A stretch of DNA of 32,845 nucleotides from Anaerolineales bacterium (GCA_016785015.1 JADHTJ010000039.1:1-32845), one strand, 5' to 3'. Numbered from the stretch's first letter, positions 1 through 10,331 are shown. Notes: generated by a model from the sequence alone, not told the origin. Numbers and translations: made by a program.

Positions 1-297
1 ATTGGCACCATTGTGCTGCCGGATGCTGATTTGAAGATATATCTAGATGCCTCGGTGGAAGAACGCGCCCGTCGACGTTATGAAGAATGCATCGCTCGCG
101 GCGAAGATTTAACTTTAGAGTCTATCCTGGCTGCTATGCGCATGCGTGATGAGATCGACTCCACCAGGGATGTGGCTCCACTGCGCGCCGCGACCGATGC
201 AGTTGTCATTAATTCAGATAACTTGAGTATTGAGAGAGTTCTCCAAGCGACTATTGATATGGCAAGAGGACAGAGTCAAAAGCGAGGGCATGACTGA
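1..297 (+). CDS. cmk: Cytidylate kinase, C-terminal part (gene cut by window start)
   Basis: The frame is open from base 1 and ends at TGA 295-297, giving the last 98 residues. The visible part matches the end of CMP kinase: an Arg-rich lid segment (ASVEERARRRYEE), then the conserved RDEIDSTRDVAPLRAATDA stretch, whose Arg and Asp residues contact phosphates and CMP in this family, and a closing helix. The enzyme phosphorylates CMP and dCMP with ATP in the cytosol to supply pyrimidine nucleotides. The stop overlaps the start of the next gene by 8 nt (290-297), so the acyltransferases downstream are probably translated from the same message. The N-terminal P-loop lies outside the window. The family call rests on the C-terminal motifs only. 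Confidence 0.85.
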   Translation: MGTIVLPDADLKIYLDASVEERARRRYEECIARGEDLTLESILAAMRMRDEIDSTRDVAPLRAATDAVVINSDNLSIERVLQATIDMARGQSQKRGHD

Positions 298-967
298 AAT
301 TTATCGACCCGCTTGGTATGTGCGCATTTTGCGGCCATTTATACGAGCCTTATTTCGGGGCGTGTTTCACTTTATAAGTCGCGTAAAGGTTTCTGGCCTG
401 GATAACGTGCCTAAAGATGGCGCTTATATCATTGCCATTAATCATGTCTCTTTATTCGAAGCTCCCTTTGTGACCGCTTTCTGGCCGATGTCTTTCGAAG
501 TCGCCGGCGCGGCAGATGTCTGGGATCGACCGGGCCAAGGGTTGTTGGCGCGGCTTTATGGTGGTATTCCCATACACCGCGGGCAGTACGATCGCCAAAT
601 GCTGGATATCACTTTATCTGTTTTACGATCGGGCTATCCTCTTTTGTTAGCTCCCGAAGGAGGACGTTCGCATCAGCCAGGTATGCGGCGGGCGAAGCCA
701 GGAGTTGCTTATTTGATGGACAAAGCCCAGGTGCCGGTTGTGCCCGTAGGTGTAGTGGGCAGCACAGATGATTTTTTGGAGCGTGCTTTACGAGCCGAAA
801 GACCAACGATTGAAATGTCCATTGGCCGCCCTGTTAATCTACCCCCAGTGTCGGGCCGCGGTAAAGCGCGTCGCCAAGCTCGCCAAGAGAATGCCGATAT
901 GGTCATGGCGCAGATCGCAGCATTATTACCAGTAGAGTATCGAGGCATTTACGCTGAACATGCCTGA
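290..967 (+). CDS. PlsC-family 1-acyl-glycerol-3-phosphate acyltransferase, copy 1
   Basis: This 225-residue protein has the lysophosphatidate acyltransferase (PlsC) fold signatures. Block I is NHVSLFE at residues 51-57, block II lies around GGIPIHRG (91-98), and block III is APEGGRS (121-127). The family makes phosphatidate by moving an acyl chain onto lysophosphatidate at the inner membrane. A hydrophobic, basic N-terminus (residues 9-32) would sit on the membrane. The ATG at 290 is chosen because it overlaps the cmk stop (ATGACTGA); a longer reading frame back to 230 only re-reads cmk. The catalytic HX4D box reads H52-X4-E57, so the usual Asp is Glu. The closest activity may therefore differ from copies 2 and 3. 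The exact acyl donor and acceptor cannot be told from sequence. Confidence 0.85.
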   Translation: MTEIYRPAWYVRILRPFIRALFRGVFHFISRVKVSGLDNVPKDGAYIIAINHVSLFEAPFVTAFWPMSFEVAGAADVWDRPGQGLLARLYGGIPIHRGQYDRQMLDITLSVLRSGYPLLLAPEGGRSHQPGMRRAKPGVAYLMDKAQVPVVPVGVVGSTDDFLERALRAERPTIEMSIGRPVNLPPVSGRGKARRQARQENADMVMAQIAALLPVEYRGIYAEHA

Positions 968-969
968 AT

Positions 970-1710
970 ATGTCAACGAAACCACCTAAACCGATTAGCA
1001 GTGTCTATAGACCGGAATTAGTGCGACTCCCAGAACTGACGCTAAAGAGACGCCTCGTACGCCGCCTAATTCATGTCCTTTTACGTTTGGTGGTTAGGTT
1101 AGTCATAAAACTCGATGTGCGCGGTCGAGAGTATTTCCCTGAGTATGGGCCACTGCTCGTTGTTGGAAATCATTTGGGGGATGCTGACGTAGTAGTTGGC
1201 ATGGCTTTGTCGCTGGTTCCAGTAGAGATATTGGGAAAGATTGAATTATATGATTTCCCCATTGCCGGTTGGTTGATGGAAGCTTATGGCACTATTTGGC
1301 TGCATCGAGGAAGCCCGGATCGGCGGGCGATTCGTGCTGCTTTGCAGGGACTGGTTGAAGGCCGTATCGTTGCAATTGCACCTGAAGGCCGTGAAAGTAC
1401 TACTGGATCTTTGGAAGAAGGAACCAGCGGTGCAGCGTATCTTGCGCTCAAAACGGATGTGCCCATCTTGCCTGTTGCCATTACAGGAACTGAAAATTGG
1501 CGCATTTATGGGAACTTGAAGCGCTTGCGCCGTACAAAGGTTTCTGTGACGGTTGGTACTCCCTTCAGGTTGGAAACTAAAGGTGACCGGCGTCAGCAGC
1601 TAAAAGATGGCACTGATCAGATCATGGAGTCGATGGCTCAACTTTTACCACCCGAATATCAAGGGGTTTACAGCACTTTGCAGGAGAAGGAGGAATCTCC
1701 CTTTGAGTAA
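970..1710 (+). CDS. PlsC-family acyltransferase, copy 2
   Basis: This 246-residue PlsC-type glycerolipid acyltransferase has the HX4D catalytic box intact (NHLGDAD, H68 and D73) and the substrate-binding APEGRES block at residues 137-143. A basic amphipathic stretch at residues 26-50 (KRRLVRRLIHVLLRLVVRLVIK) probably binds the membrane. It begins 2 nt after the stop of copy 1 and ends inside the start of copy 3, so it is in one operon with cmk and both paralogues. Membrane phospholipid synthesis is the likely role. It could also act on another acceptor such as lyso-glycolipids, which the family also serves. The start ATG at 970 is the first available after the upstream stop. Confidence 0.87.
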   Translation: MSTKPPKPISSVYRPELVRLPELTLKRRLVRRLIHVLLRLVVRLVIKLDVRGREYFPEYGPLLVVGNHLGDADVVVGMALSLVPVEILGKIELYDFPIAGWLMEAYGTIWLHRGSPDRRAIRAALQGLVEGRIVAIAPEGRESTTGSLEEGTSGAAYLALKTDVPILPVAITGTENWRIYGNLKRLRRTKVSVTVGTPFRLETKGDRRQQLKDGTDQIMESMAQLLPPEYQGVYSTLQEKEESPFE

Positions 1711-2410
1711 GAAAAAACTGAAACGATATAACCACCAGGCATGGGTTCCCATCCGCCTGTTTTTACGGTTTCTTCTAAAGACAATTGGATTTACATTATT
1801 GGTTCGGTTGGATCATGTCGAGGGGCATGAGAATATTCCCGAAGAGGGCCCTGTAATATTTCTCATCAATCATATTGCCTTCGTTGACCCCATAGCTGTT
1901 TTATTCGTTGCGAAAAGGGATATTGTGCCTCTGGCAAAAATGGAAGTTTACGAAATTCCGTTTTTAGGAGTCTTTCCCCGTTTGTGGGGCGTGATTCCGA
2001 TCAAGCGCGATGAGATCGATCGCAGTGCAATAAGGCAAGCTCTCGAAGTTTTGAAGGCTGGTGAATGCCTTCTAGTCGCCCCTGAGGGTACCCGAGGTGA
2101 TGGTTTGCAACGAGGTCGAGATGGTGCAGCTTATCTAGCATCCCGAAGTGGGGCTTCCATTGTTCCCGTTGCCATTGAAGGCACTGTTGGGTTCCCAGTA
2201 TTCCGCACTGATAAGCGTTGGAAACAGCCAGGCGCTCACATTCGTTTTGGAAAACCATTTCGGTATAAACCAGAATTTTCCCATGCAAAGGGGGAAACGC
2301 TGAAAAAAATGACTGATGAAGCCATGTATGTATTGGCCAAGACTCTACCAGAACATCGTAGGGGTGAATATGCCGATTTTTCACGTGCGTCTGAAGATAC
2401 TCTTGAATGA
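1703..2410 (+). CDS. PlsC-family acyltransferase, copy 3 (TTG start)
   Basis: This is the third tandem 1-acyl-glycerol-3-phosphate acyltransferase-like protein, 235 residues. It has the HX4D box NHIAFVD (H57, D62) and APEGTRGD at residues 126-133, the most canonical set of the three copies. I chose the TTG at 1703 because a strong Shine-Dalgarno (AAGGAGG, 1687-1693) sits 9 nt before it, and because this start overlaps the stop of copy 2 by 8 nt, repeating the cmk/copy 1 arrangement. Upstream in-frame ATG 1607 would only re-read copy 2. It is the last gene of the cmk operon. A new promoter begins at its 3' end. Confidence 0.86.
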   Translation: MSKKKLKRYNHQAWVPIRLFLRFLLKTIGFTLLVRLDHVEGHENIPEEGPVIFLINHIAFVDPIAVLFVAKRDIVPLAKMEVYEIPFLGVFPRLWGVIPIKRDEIDRSAIRQALEVLKAGECLLVAPEGTRGDGLQRGRDGAAYLASRSGASIVPVAIEGTVGFPVFRTDKRWKQPGAHIRFGKPFRYKPEFSHAKGETLKKMTDEAMYVLAKTLPEHRRGEYADFSRASEDTLE

Positions 2411-2429
2411 TAATGAGTAATGCTATAAT
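2403..2429 (+). promoter_or_regulatory. Probable promoter of the large histidine kinase gene
   Basis: An extended -10 (TGC then TATAAT, 2421-2429) lies just after the stop of the third acyltransferase. A weak -35 TTGAAT (2403-2408) is 15 nt upstream, so the extended -10 probably does most of the work. The predicted start near 2436 leaves a leader of about 28 nt without a clear Shine-Dalgarno before ATG 2464. Confidence 0.55.
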
Positions 2430-2463
2430 ATGAACGTAAGATTACCTCAGTACTAGCAATCTC

Positions 2464-5400
2464 ATGTCCTTGATATTATCCTTGTTACAAGATTCTTCTT
2501 TTTTTATATTTCCCAACGGGTTTGGAGGATGGCTAGGCCTTATTGCCTGGCTATTTATCTTAGGATATTTAATTTACGTTTGGCGTAAATATAATAAAAC
2601 TTGGGGAACATCTCATTGGGCAATATTCATTAGTCTATTAATTATTACGCCACTGACGAGTTCGTACATTGGTGTTAAATTGCCGTCGGTTGAGACATTA
2701 TCTCTTCCAGTGATTGCATATGATCCTGGTAGATTGCCGATGATGTTGTTGGCGGCCTTCCCATGGATGGTTGCAGCGGGATTTTTGGGTCCAATTGCTG
2801 CAGTTGTTTTGGCGCTGGTTGCGGGGTTGTTCGTAGGGTTTTGGGGAACACATTCCATATTTACCTCTCTCGAATTTGCATCACTGGCAATATTTATTTC
2901 TGCGTCCAGCAATCAGATTTATCGAACTGCTTGGTTTAAGGGTTTTCGACATCCTATCATTTCAGCTATTGTTGTATCTTTTATATATCCTTTCTTATTT
3001 ATTTTAAGTTCGCTTCTATTTGTTGATGGATCATTGGCTGGGAAGTTAGATTATGCGATTACAAGTGTAGGCCCATCTACCTTATCAGTAGTTGCACCAG
3101 TTATAGTGGCAGGGTTATTTGTAGAAGTTTTTAGATTTGCATTCCCCAATGATTGGGGTGGCCAACCTCCTTGGCTCCCTTCCCCTTCGGAAAGCTCCTT
3201 AGAAACCCGCATATCATATTTATTGACTCCAGCTCTTGTTTTGTTATTTGTGTTTTTTGCTGCTGGGGATTGGATTGTCGCGGGTAATGCTGCACGAAGG
3301 CTGTTGCAAGATCGAATGTCAGCCGCCACGGATGTTGCTGCCAGTGGAATGCCATATTTCCTTGATACCGGGCAGAATCTAATACTGGAGATGGCTTCGA
3401 GTATTAATTTATCTATAGATACCCCCCTGCAACTAAACAAAGCGCTATCAGACAATTATCGTTCGGTACCATTCTTTAAGCAGTTATTTATTATTGACCA
3501 GCAAAATAGACAGGTTGCAGCATTCCCTGCCGGTAATTTTAATGATCTGTATTCTCCCTTGGAAGAGCAAATCGGTATCGAAATGGCCATTGCTGGGGTG
3601 CCAGTTCAGGTTTATGCAATTTCATCCCTAAATGGTGATGAATCTGCTCAAATTTCTTTTTTGGCCGCCATTACAAATGACCTGGATCAGGTTTCTGGGG
3701 TTCTCATCGGAAGGACGGATCTGATTAGCAACCCCTATACCCAATCAATCCTGACAAATTTGAACAGTGTATCAGAGATTGGGGGTGTAGGTTTGCTTGT
3801 TGATGAAAATGGCCAGATTCTCTACCACTCAGATTCGAGGTGGATTTTTTCTGAATACTCTTCTCCCATTGGTAATGATGCGGAATTCTTTGACGGATCT
3901 GCCCCTGATGGCACGCGCTTGTTAGTTTTCTCTCGCCCGACTGTAGGGCGGCCTTGGGGGACAGTTTTGATGGTTCCAGCGAGTCAAGCACAGCAGTTGG
4001 CTTTAGATATCGCTGCGCCAATTCTGATAATGATTTGCTTGTTGATTGGCGTTGCTATTATGTTGATGCGGCTGAGTTTGGGAGTAATCACGTCTTCAAT
4101 AAAATCTTTGACCGGTGAAGCGGAAAGAATTGCCCAAGGCCAGCTTGATCATGTGTTGGCGCAGGGTGGTGTTGATGAGGCGGGACGGTTGCGCAATGCT
4201 TTTGAAAAAATGCGCTCCAGTTTGAAAGCTCGTTTGGATGAGCTCAATTACTTATTGCTTGTCAGCCAGAGTGTCGCCTCAAACTTGGAGATTACTGAAG
4301 CTTTGCGGCCAATCCTAGATTCGTCGCTGACCATCGGTGCAAGTTCTGCTCGTATTGCACTAACGCCTGATGTTGTGCCAGATGCTACCCCGAACGGGAA
4401 AATGACCTCTCGATATGGTGCCGGTGAAGATACAAATGCCCTCTCTTTCTACGACGACCAGCTATTGGACATCATGAAAAATCATGATAAGGGTAGGATC
4501 GTGCTAAACAATCCAGCAAGAACACCATTGTTGAGTTTTGAGAAGGGTGTTCCTCGGATGGGAAGTTTGACAGCAGTAGCGCTTTATCATGAACGGACCT
4601 ATTACGGAGTTTTGTGGGTGGCGTATACTGACCATCACAAGTTCACAGATCAAGAAGTTCAATTCATCACAACATTGGGTGGTCAGGCGGCTTTGGCCGC
4701 TGCAAATGCTCACTTATTCATGACAGCTGAATTTGAGCGAGAACGTTTGGCTGCAATATTAGCCTCGACTCCGGACCCTGTTTTAGTCACAGATCAAAAC
4801 GACAATATGCTCTTAATGAATACTGAAGCATGGCAGGCTTTAGATGTAGGAATCGATGTACGAGTTGGCAAACCAGTTGAAGATGTAATTCAACAAGTTG
4901 AATTGGTAAATTTATTACGCCTTTCTGGCGATTCTACAGAATCTGTAGAAGTTGATCTTCCCAAAGGTCGTACCTTTATGGCAACTGCCTCAACGATAAA
5001 TGTTGATGGTCAGGATATTGGAAGAGTGTGTGTTCTGAAAGATGTTACTCAATTTAAAGAACTCGATGCTCTCAAGTCAGAATTTGTCTCAACAGTTAGT
5101 CACGACTTACGCTCCCCGCTGACCCTAATGCGCGGTTATGCTACCATGTTGGAGATGGTTGGTGAACTCAATGATCAGCAAGCGGAATATGTACGAAAAA
5201 TTGTTGTAGGAATTGAGAGCATATCAAGACTGGTCAATAATCTTCTAGACCTCGGCCGTATCGAAGCAGGCGTGGGGCTGCAATTAGAAATGGTCCCCGT
5301 ACAAGATATTGTTGATTGGGTGGTTGAATCTTTCCAATTGCAGGCGCAACAAAAGAAGATTACTTTGAGTACGGATATCGCCAAAGACATATCCCCGCTT

Positions 5401-5757
5401 GTTGAGGCTGACCAAGCCTTGCTCCAACAGGCACTGCATAATTTGGTAGAAAACGCGGTCAAATATACTCTTGAGGGAGGGAAGGTTTGGGTGCGTGTAA
5501 ATTCGCGCCAACAAAAACTACTCATCGTTGTTGAAGATACAGGAATCGGTGTTTCTCCTGTAGATCAACCCTATTTATTCGATAAATTCTATCGAGGCAC
5601 AGATCGAAAAGCAAAAAAGGAGCGTGGAACAGGATTAGGCCTTGCAATTGTCAAATCGATTGTCGAGCGCCATGGTGGAAAACTGGGCTTAGAAAGCAAT
5701 CTAGGGGAGGGGAGTATCTTCTATATTGAGATCCCACTTCGCCATAATGACCGGTAA
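2464..5757 (+). CDS. Membrane sensor histidine kinase with HAMP, GAF and PAS domains
   Basis: This 1097-residue protein opens with about six membrane helices (residues 8-225). A further helix (253-275), an extracytoplasmic sensor segment of about 240 residues that resembles a Cache-type domain, and a helix at about 515-537 follow. On the cytoplasmic side are HAMP (538-595), a GAF-like domain (600-745), a PAS-like domain (757-865), HisKA and HATPase_c. The phospho-acceptor box is SHDLRSP with H880. The ATP lid shows the N box (LHNLVENAVKYT, about 990), the DTGIG loop and GTGLGLAIV. All catalytic motifs are intact, so it should autophosphorylate. No response regulator lies nearby, making it an orphan kinase with unknown signal and partner. 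It is followed by the independent promoter of rpoC, not by a visible terminator. Confidence 0.88.
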   Translation: MSLILSLLQDSSFFIFPNGFGGWLGLIAWLFILGYLIYVWRKYNKTWGTSHWAIFISLLIITPLTSSYIGVKLPSVETLSLPVIAYDPGRLPMMLLAAFPWMVAAGFLGPIAAVVLALVAGLFVGFWGTHSIFTSLEFASLAIFISASSNQIYRTAWFKGFRHPIISAIVVSFIYPFLFILSSLLFVDGSLAGKLDYAITSVGPSTLSVVAPVIVAGLFVEVFRFAFPNDWGGQPPWLPSPSESSLETRISYLLTPALVLLFVFFAAGDWIVAGNAARRLLQDRMSAATDVAASGMPYFLDTGQNLILEMASSINLSIDTPLQLNKALSDNYRSVPFFKQLFIIDQQNRQVAAFPAGNFNDLYSPLEEQIGIEMAIAGVPVQVYAISSLNGDESAQISFLAAITNDLDQVSGVLIGRTDLISNPYTQSILTNLNSVSEIGGVGLLVDENGQILYHSDSRWIFSEYSSPIGNDAEFFDGSAPDGTRLLVFSRPTVGRPWGTVLMVPASQAQQLALDIAAPILIMICLLIGVAIMLMRLSLGVITSSIKSLTGEAERIAQGQLDHVLAQGGVDEAGRLRNAFEKMRSSLKARLDELNYLLLVSQSVASNLEITEALRPILDSSLTIGASSARIALTPDVVPDATPNGKMTSRYGAGEDTNALSFYDDQLLDIMKNHDKGRIVLNNPARTPLLSFEKGVPRMGSLTAVALYHERTYYGVLWVAYTDHHKFTDQEVQFITTLGGQAALAAANAHLFMTAEFERERLAAILASTPDPVLVTDQNDNMLLMNTEAWQALDVGIDVRVGKPVEDVIQQVELVNLLRLSGDSTESVEVDLPKGRTFMATASTINVDGQDIGRVCVLKDVTQFKELDALKSEFVSTVSHDLRSPLTLMRGYATMLEMVGELNDQQAEYVRKIVVGIESISRLVNNLLDLGRIEAGVGLQLEMVPVQDIVDWVVESFQLQAQQKKITLSTDIAKDISPLVEADQALLQQALHNLVENAVKYTLEGGKVWVRVNSRQQKLLIVVEDTGIGVSPVDQPYLFDKFYRGTDRKAKKERGTGLGLAIVKSIVERHGGKLGLESNLGEGSIFYIEIPLRHNDR

Positions 5758-5795
5758 ATTGTTGAAATTAGCGTAATAAACTCCAAATTTGCGCC

Positions 5796-5824
5796 TTGAC
5801 TGGGTTGGATGCTTCCTATATAAT
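5796..5824 (+). promoter_or_regulatory. rpoC promoter (sigma70 type)
   Basis: TTGACT (5796-5801) and TATAAT (5819-5824) are separated by 17 nt, a near-consensus vegetative promoter. Predicted start is near 5831, giving rpoC a leader of about 130 nt. Confidence 0.8.
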
Positions 5825-5869
5825 ACTGCGCGCATGCAACATCCGATAAGGAATAGATAAATGCAGCGA

Positions 5870-5897
5870 GCGCTTGAGGTAAGAAAATCTCATGCGC
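5870..5897 (+). promoter_or_regulatory. Hairpin in the rpoC leader, possible attenuator
   Basis: GCGCTTGAG (5870-5878) pairs with CTCATGCGC (5889-5897) in 8 of 9 positions around a 10-nt loop. A U-rich stretch (TTGCTTTTGTTTGTC) follows, as in a weak intrinsic terminator. The hairpin lies inside a short leader reading frame (5861-6004) that has its own AAGGA site at 5848-5852. Regulatory function is an inference. Confidence 0.35.
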
Positions 5898-5964
5898 TTG
5901 CTTTTGTTTGTCTTATTAATAGTACATTTGTTCGAATTATCGATAATTTTCAGGAGGCTCACAC

Positions 5965-8900
5965 GTGGAAACAAAGGGGCTTAAATCTCTACGGATTGGG
6001 TTAGCTTCACCAGAGACGATTCGTAGCTGGTCTTATGGTGAGGTTCTAAAACCCGAAACCATCAATTACAGGCGATTACGCCCAGAGAAAGACGGTTTGT
6101 TCTGTGAGGCAATCTTTGGGCCACAGCGCGATTGGCAATGTTATTGCGGAAAATACAAAAACGTCCGTTATAAGGGCATTGTATGCGATAAGTGTGGTGT
6201 AGAAGTAACCAAGTCATCCGTGCGACGTGAACGCATGGGTCATATTGATTTGGCAGCACCTGTGGCGCATATTTGGTATGCCAGACGATTACCTTCGCAT
6301 CTTGGCTTATTGCTTGATATTTCTCGTCGCAATCTCGACCGTGTGCTGTATTTCGCCCAATATGTAGTTACTTATGTCGATGAAGATGCTCGCGAACGAG
6401 CATTGGCCCGACTCGATGAAGAATATGCTGGGGGCGATACCGATATCAAAGATGAAGCTAACACGCAGCTTGATACCCTAAAATTGGGACGAGATGAGTT
6501 GCTAGAATCTTTAGCGCAGAAAGTGGAAGAACTAAAAACAAGTTATGATGAGAAAATCGCTGCCGAACTAGACCCTGTAATGAAAAAGGGTCAGCAGTTG
6601 GAAATGGATCTGCAAGAGAAGAATGGCACATCTACCCGGCGCGCAATTACCTTCCCAGGCACAGATATCGTTATCGTTGAAGCGGGAGACACGATCAGTA
6701 ACCAGCATTTGGGCAGTGTCCAGCAAGTTGTCAAAGAACGACTTGAGGATATCGAAACAGATCTCAAGGATCAGCGCCAACGCGAATTGGAACACCTAAA
6801 GCTGGATATGGCGCGGCTCCGTGCGGAAACCGAGCAAAAACTCACTGAGAAAAAAGAAGATCTCGAAGGTGAGATCGCTGCATCACGTGGCGAATACCGC
6901 CGCTTACGAGATGAACTCATGGATCTGCAGTCCCTGACTTTTATGGGTGAACTGCGTTACCGTGAGTTGAAATCTCGCTGGGGGCAGGTTTTCCAAGCGG
7001 ATATGGGCGCCGAGGCAATCCTTGATATCCTTAGACGCTTAGATCTGGATGCACTTACAGTGGAACTCCGTCATACACTGCACACTTCTGGCAGCAAGCA
7101 AAAACGACGCTTAGCTACACGACGATTGAAAATCGCTGAGGCTTTCCGCACATCTGGCAATAAACCGGAATGGATGATCATGACGATCTTGCCTGTGATC
7201 CCTCCCGATTTGCGCCCCATGGTGCAATTGGATGGTGGTCGCTTTGCAACCTCGGACCTGAACGATCTTTATCGTCGGGTCATCAACCGCAACAACCGTC
7301 TCAAGCGCCTGCTTGAACTTGGGGCTCCTGATGTCATCGTGCGCAATGAAAAACGCATGCTTCAAGAGGCGGTTGACTCCCTAGTTGATAACTCTCAGCG
7401 AGGCAAAGCCCGTTCTCGGCGTGGTCGCCGAGAACTGAAATCGCTCAGCGATATGCTCAAAGGGAAGAAAGGCCGCTTCCGCCGCAACTTGTTGGGTAAA
7501 CGTGTAGACTATTCTGGCCGCTCTGTGATCGTTTCTGGCCCCAAATTGAAGATTCATCAATGTGGTTTGCCAAAAACCATGGCCCTCGAGCTTTACCGCC
7601 CCTTTGTGATCTCTCGATTGGTCAAGAATGGTTATGCTACAAACGTCAAGGGTGCCAAGCGCCTAATCGAGCGCGGCCGCCCCGAAGTTTGGGAAGCCCT
7701 GGAAGAAGCTATCCAGGAACGCCCCGTATTGTTGAACCGCGCCCCCACGCTGCACCGCTTAGGTATTCAAGCCTTCGAGCCTATTCTGATCGAAGGGAAA
7801 GCGATCCAACTCCACCCCCTGGTCTGTACCGCCTTTAATGCTGACTTTGATGGCGATCAAATGGCGGTGCATGTTCCCCTATCTGAAAAATCAGTCAACG
7901 AAGCGCGTTCATTGATGCTATCAAGTAAGAACTTGCTTAAACCCGCTAGTGGTGAACCCATCGTCAGCCCATCCAAAGATATGGTTTTGGGCGTGTACTA
8001 TCTGACAAAGACTGACAACCGCGAGCATAAAGGTGATGGCCGAGCCTTCTCTTCATTTGATGAAGTTGAAATGGCGTACGCTCTTGATCAGGTTGAAGTT
8101 CCAACTGAGATCAAACTGCTCACTGAAACTTGGTATGATGAAGATGGCAGCTGGTTGCAAGAAGCTGAAACTCGCTTGATTGAAACCACAATTGGTCGCG
8201 TGCTCTTCAACCGAGTACTGCCCGAAAAGGTTCTCTTCGTGAATGAGACCTTGGAGAAGGGCGGTATTAAAGATCTGATTGCAGATGTTTATGAGGTCTG
8301 TGGTGAAGATGAAACCGTGCGCACGGCCGATAATATCAAAGATATCGGCTTCAAGTACGCCACAGTATCTGGATTCACCATCGCGGTTGCTGATATCACT
8401 ATTCCCCCGAATAAACAAGAAATTATTAATAACGCGCTTCAGGAAGTTGAAAAGGTACAACGCAACTTCAGGCGCGGTCTCTTGACAGACCAAGAGCAGA
8501 ATGAACGCGTAATTGAAGTTTGGCAGAACACAACCTCGGCCGTTGGTGATGCTGTGCGTGAACATATGGATCCGCATGGTGACCTAGCCACCATGGCTGA
8601 CTCCGGCGCTACCAAAGGTGGTTTTGGCCAGCTTTCGCAGTTGGCTGGTATGCGTGGTTTGATGGCTGACCCATCCGGGCGCATTATCCCAATGCCCATC
8701 CGGTCCAACTTCCGTGAGGGGTTGACCTCTCTAGAATATTTCCTGTCATCTCATGGTGCCCGCAAGGGTTTGGCAGATACCGCCCTCCGTACCGCGGATG
8801 CAGGATATCTGACTCGCCGTTTGGTGGATGTTTCTCAGGATGTCATTATCAATGCAGAAGAATGCGGAACGACGAATGGGATCATCATCCGCAAATCTGA

Positions 8901-10269
8901 TGATGTCGCCGGACAATCTATGGGTAGCCGTTTATACAGCCGATTTTCTGCTGAACGGATCGTTGACCCAGACACTGGCGAAATCATCGTCGATGTTGGT
9001 GACCTGATCGACCGTGAAGAAACTCGCCAGATCACAAAAGTAGGTACCGATGAGATGAAAGTCTTCTCTCCGCTTACTTGTGAGTTGGCAAATGGTGCTT
9101 GTCAGAAATGTTATGGTACCGATTTGGGACGCGGTCAGATCGTTGATATTGGTTCCGCAGTAGGTATTGTTGCTGCCCAATCCATTGGAGAGCCCGGCAC
9201 CCAGTTGACTCTGCGAACATTCCATACGGGTGGTGTTGCCGCCGGAACGGATATCACTACCGGTCTCCCCCGTGTTGAAGAAATTTTCGAAGCGCGCAAG
9301 AACCCCAAAGGCGAAGCGGTTGTTAGTGAGATTGCTGGCGTTGCCCAGATTGAGCAGTCTGAGCGTTATGATGATCTAAGAATTGTTCACGTTGTACATA
9401 GCGAAATGACCAGCAACTCTTATAAGATTGCCCGTGGTTGGGAAGCGCTAGTGAAGGACGAGGACGAAGTCGCCAAAGGCGATGTCGTTGTTGCCCACAA
9501 GAAAGACAATGAGAAAACTCTCGTTGCGGATCATGATGGCCGTGTACGTATTGAAGATGGTCATGTGATTGTCTCACGTGAGATCCGTGACGAAGAGGAA
9601 TATGAGATCCCCAGTAATTCCCGCGTGATAGTTTCGAATGGTGATCGTGTTGAACCAGGTCAGCCTTTGACTGAAGGCTCTTTGAACACTCATGACCTCT
9701 TGCGTATTCAAGGTCGCGAAGCGACACAGATGTACTTGCTTACTGAGGTTCAAAACGTATACCGCTCGCAGGGACAAAATATTCACGATAAGCACTTCGA
9801 GGTTATCATCCGCAAGATGATGTCGCGAGTGATCGTCAGCAACCCCGGCGATAGTGAATTCCTGCCTGGTGATATGGTCAATCGTCTTGAGTTACTCAAA
9901 GGCAACGCAGTTTTGTTGGCGGAAGGGGAACGACCTGCCAAATATCGTGAGGTTCTTTTAGGAATTACTAAAGCTTCTTTGAGCACAGAATCATTCCTCT
10001 CAGCAGCTTCCTTCCAGCACACCATCCGTGTATTAACACGAGCAGCTGCAGGCGGAAGTGAAGACCCACTGTTTGGTTTGAAAGAAAACGTGATTATTGG
10101 TAAACTCATTCCGGCTGGTACAGGTTTTAGTGAGGGTCCATTTGCCCCTAAGATTGCTGAACCGGAATCCTATGATGATCTTCCAGTTGCTGGTATGGCT
10201 GAAAATGTAGTAGAAGAAGTAACAGAAGAAGACACGGTAGAAGTCGAAGTAGAACCCTCTGCTGACTAG
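5965..10269 (+). CDS. rpoC: DNA-directed RNA polymerase subunit beta'
   Basis: This 1434-residue beta' subunit carries half of the RNA polymerase active site. The catalytic Mg-binding motif NADFDGDQ is at 625-632 (D627, D629, D631). The first zinc ribbon uses C59, C61, C74 and C77, and the second C967, C1039, C1046 and C1049. The bridge helix/trigger loop region ([22 protein letters not shown]) is well conserved. GTG 5965 is taken as start because AGGAGG (5952-5957) lies 7 nt before it and the protein begins at the usual place. Between about residues 135 and 335 is a Lys/Glu-rich coiled-coil insertion that E. coli beta' lacks; Thermus has a different insertion at the same position. The C-terminus ends in an acidic tail. 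rpoB is not adjacent, so rpoC is transcribed alone from its own promoter and ends at a strong terminator. Confidence 0.98.
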   Translation: METKGLKSLRIGLASPETIRSWSYGEVLKPETINYRRLRPEKDGLFCEAIFGPQRDWQCYCGKYKNVRYKGIVCDKCGVEVTKSSVRRERMGHIDLAAPVAHIWYARRLPSHLGLLLDISRRNLDRVLYFAQYVVTYVDEDARERALARLDEEYAGGDTDIKDEANTQLDTLKLGRDELLESLAQKVEELKTSYDEKIAAELDPVMKKGQQLEMDLQEKNGTSTRRAITFPGTDIVIVEAGDTISNQHLGSVQQVVKERLEDIETDLKDQRQRELEHLKLDMARLRAETEQKLTEKKEDLEGEIAASRGEYRRLRDELMDLQSLTFMGELRYRELKSRWGQVFQADMGAEAILDILRRLDLDALTVELRHTLHTSGSKQKRRLATRRLKIAEAFRTSGNKPEWMIMTILPVIPPDLRPMVQLDGGRFATSDLNDLYRRVINRNNRLKRLLELGAPDVIVRNEKRMLQEAVDSLVDNSQRGKARSRRGRRELKSLSDMLKGKKGRFRRNLLGKRVDYSGRSVIVSGPKLKIHQCGLPKTMALELYRPFVISRLVKNGYATNVKGAKRLIERGRPEVWEALEEAIQERPVLLNRAPTLHRLGIQAFEPILIEGKAIQLHPLVCTAFNADFDGDQMAVHVPLSEKSVNEARSLMLSSKNLLKPASGEPIVSPSKDMVLGVYYLTKTDNREHKGDGRAFSSFDEVEMAYALDQVEVPTEIKLLTETWYDEDGSWLQEAETRLIETTIGRVLFNRVLPEKVLFVNETLEKGGIKDLIADVYEVCGEDETVRTADNIKDIGFKYATVSGFTIAVADITIPPNKQEIINNALQEVEKVQRNFRRGLLTDQEQNERVIEVWQNTTSAVGDAVREHMDPHGDLATMADSGATKGGFGQLSQLAGMRGLMADPSGRIIPMPIRSNFREGLTSLEYFLSSHGARKGLADTALRTADAGYLTRRLVDVSQDVIINAEECGTTNGIIIRKSDDVAGQSMGSRLYSRFSAERIVDPDTGEIIVDVGDLIDREETRQITKVGTDEMKVFSPLTCELANGACQKCYGTDLGRGQIVDIGSAVGIVAAQSIGEPGTQLTLRTFHTGGVAAGTDITTGLPRVEEIFEARKNPKGEAVVSEIAGVAQIEQSERYDDLRIVHVVHSEMTSNSYKIARGWEALVKDEDEVAKGDVVVAHKKDNEKTLVADHDGRVRIEDGHVIVSREIRDEEEYEIPSNSRVIVSNGDRVEPGQPLTEGSLNTHDLLRIQGREATQMYLLTEVQNVYRSQGQNIHDKHFEVIIRKMMSRVIVSNPGDSEFLPGDMVNRLELLKGNAVLLAEGERPAKYREVLLGITKASLSTESFLSAASFQHTIRVLTRAAAGGSEDPLFGLKENVIIGKLIPAGTGFSEGPFAPKIAEPESYDDLPVAGMAENVVEEVTEEDTVEVEVEPSAD

Positions 10270-10284
10270 GTAAATAAACATGAT

Positions 10285-10326
10285 AAAATCCCCTCCCACT
10301 GAAATCGAGTGAGAGGGGATTTTTTT
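10285..10326 (+). terminator. Intrinsic terminator after rpoC
   Basis: AATCCCCTC (from 10287) pairs with GAGGGGATT, with an inner CACT/AGTG helix after one mismatch, and six or more T residues follow. It separates rpoC from gyrA. Confidence 0.9.
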
Positions 10327-10331
10327 GTGCA

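Noticed and set aside
8053..8577. Long antisense reading frame (174 codons) opposite rpoC
   Set aside because: It lies fully inside a conserved essential gene, has no family resemblance, and arises from codon bias on the opposite strand.
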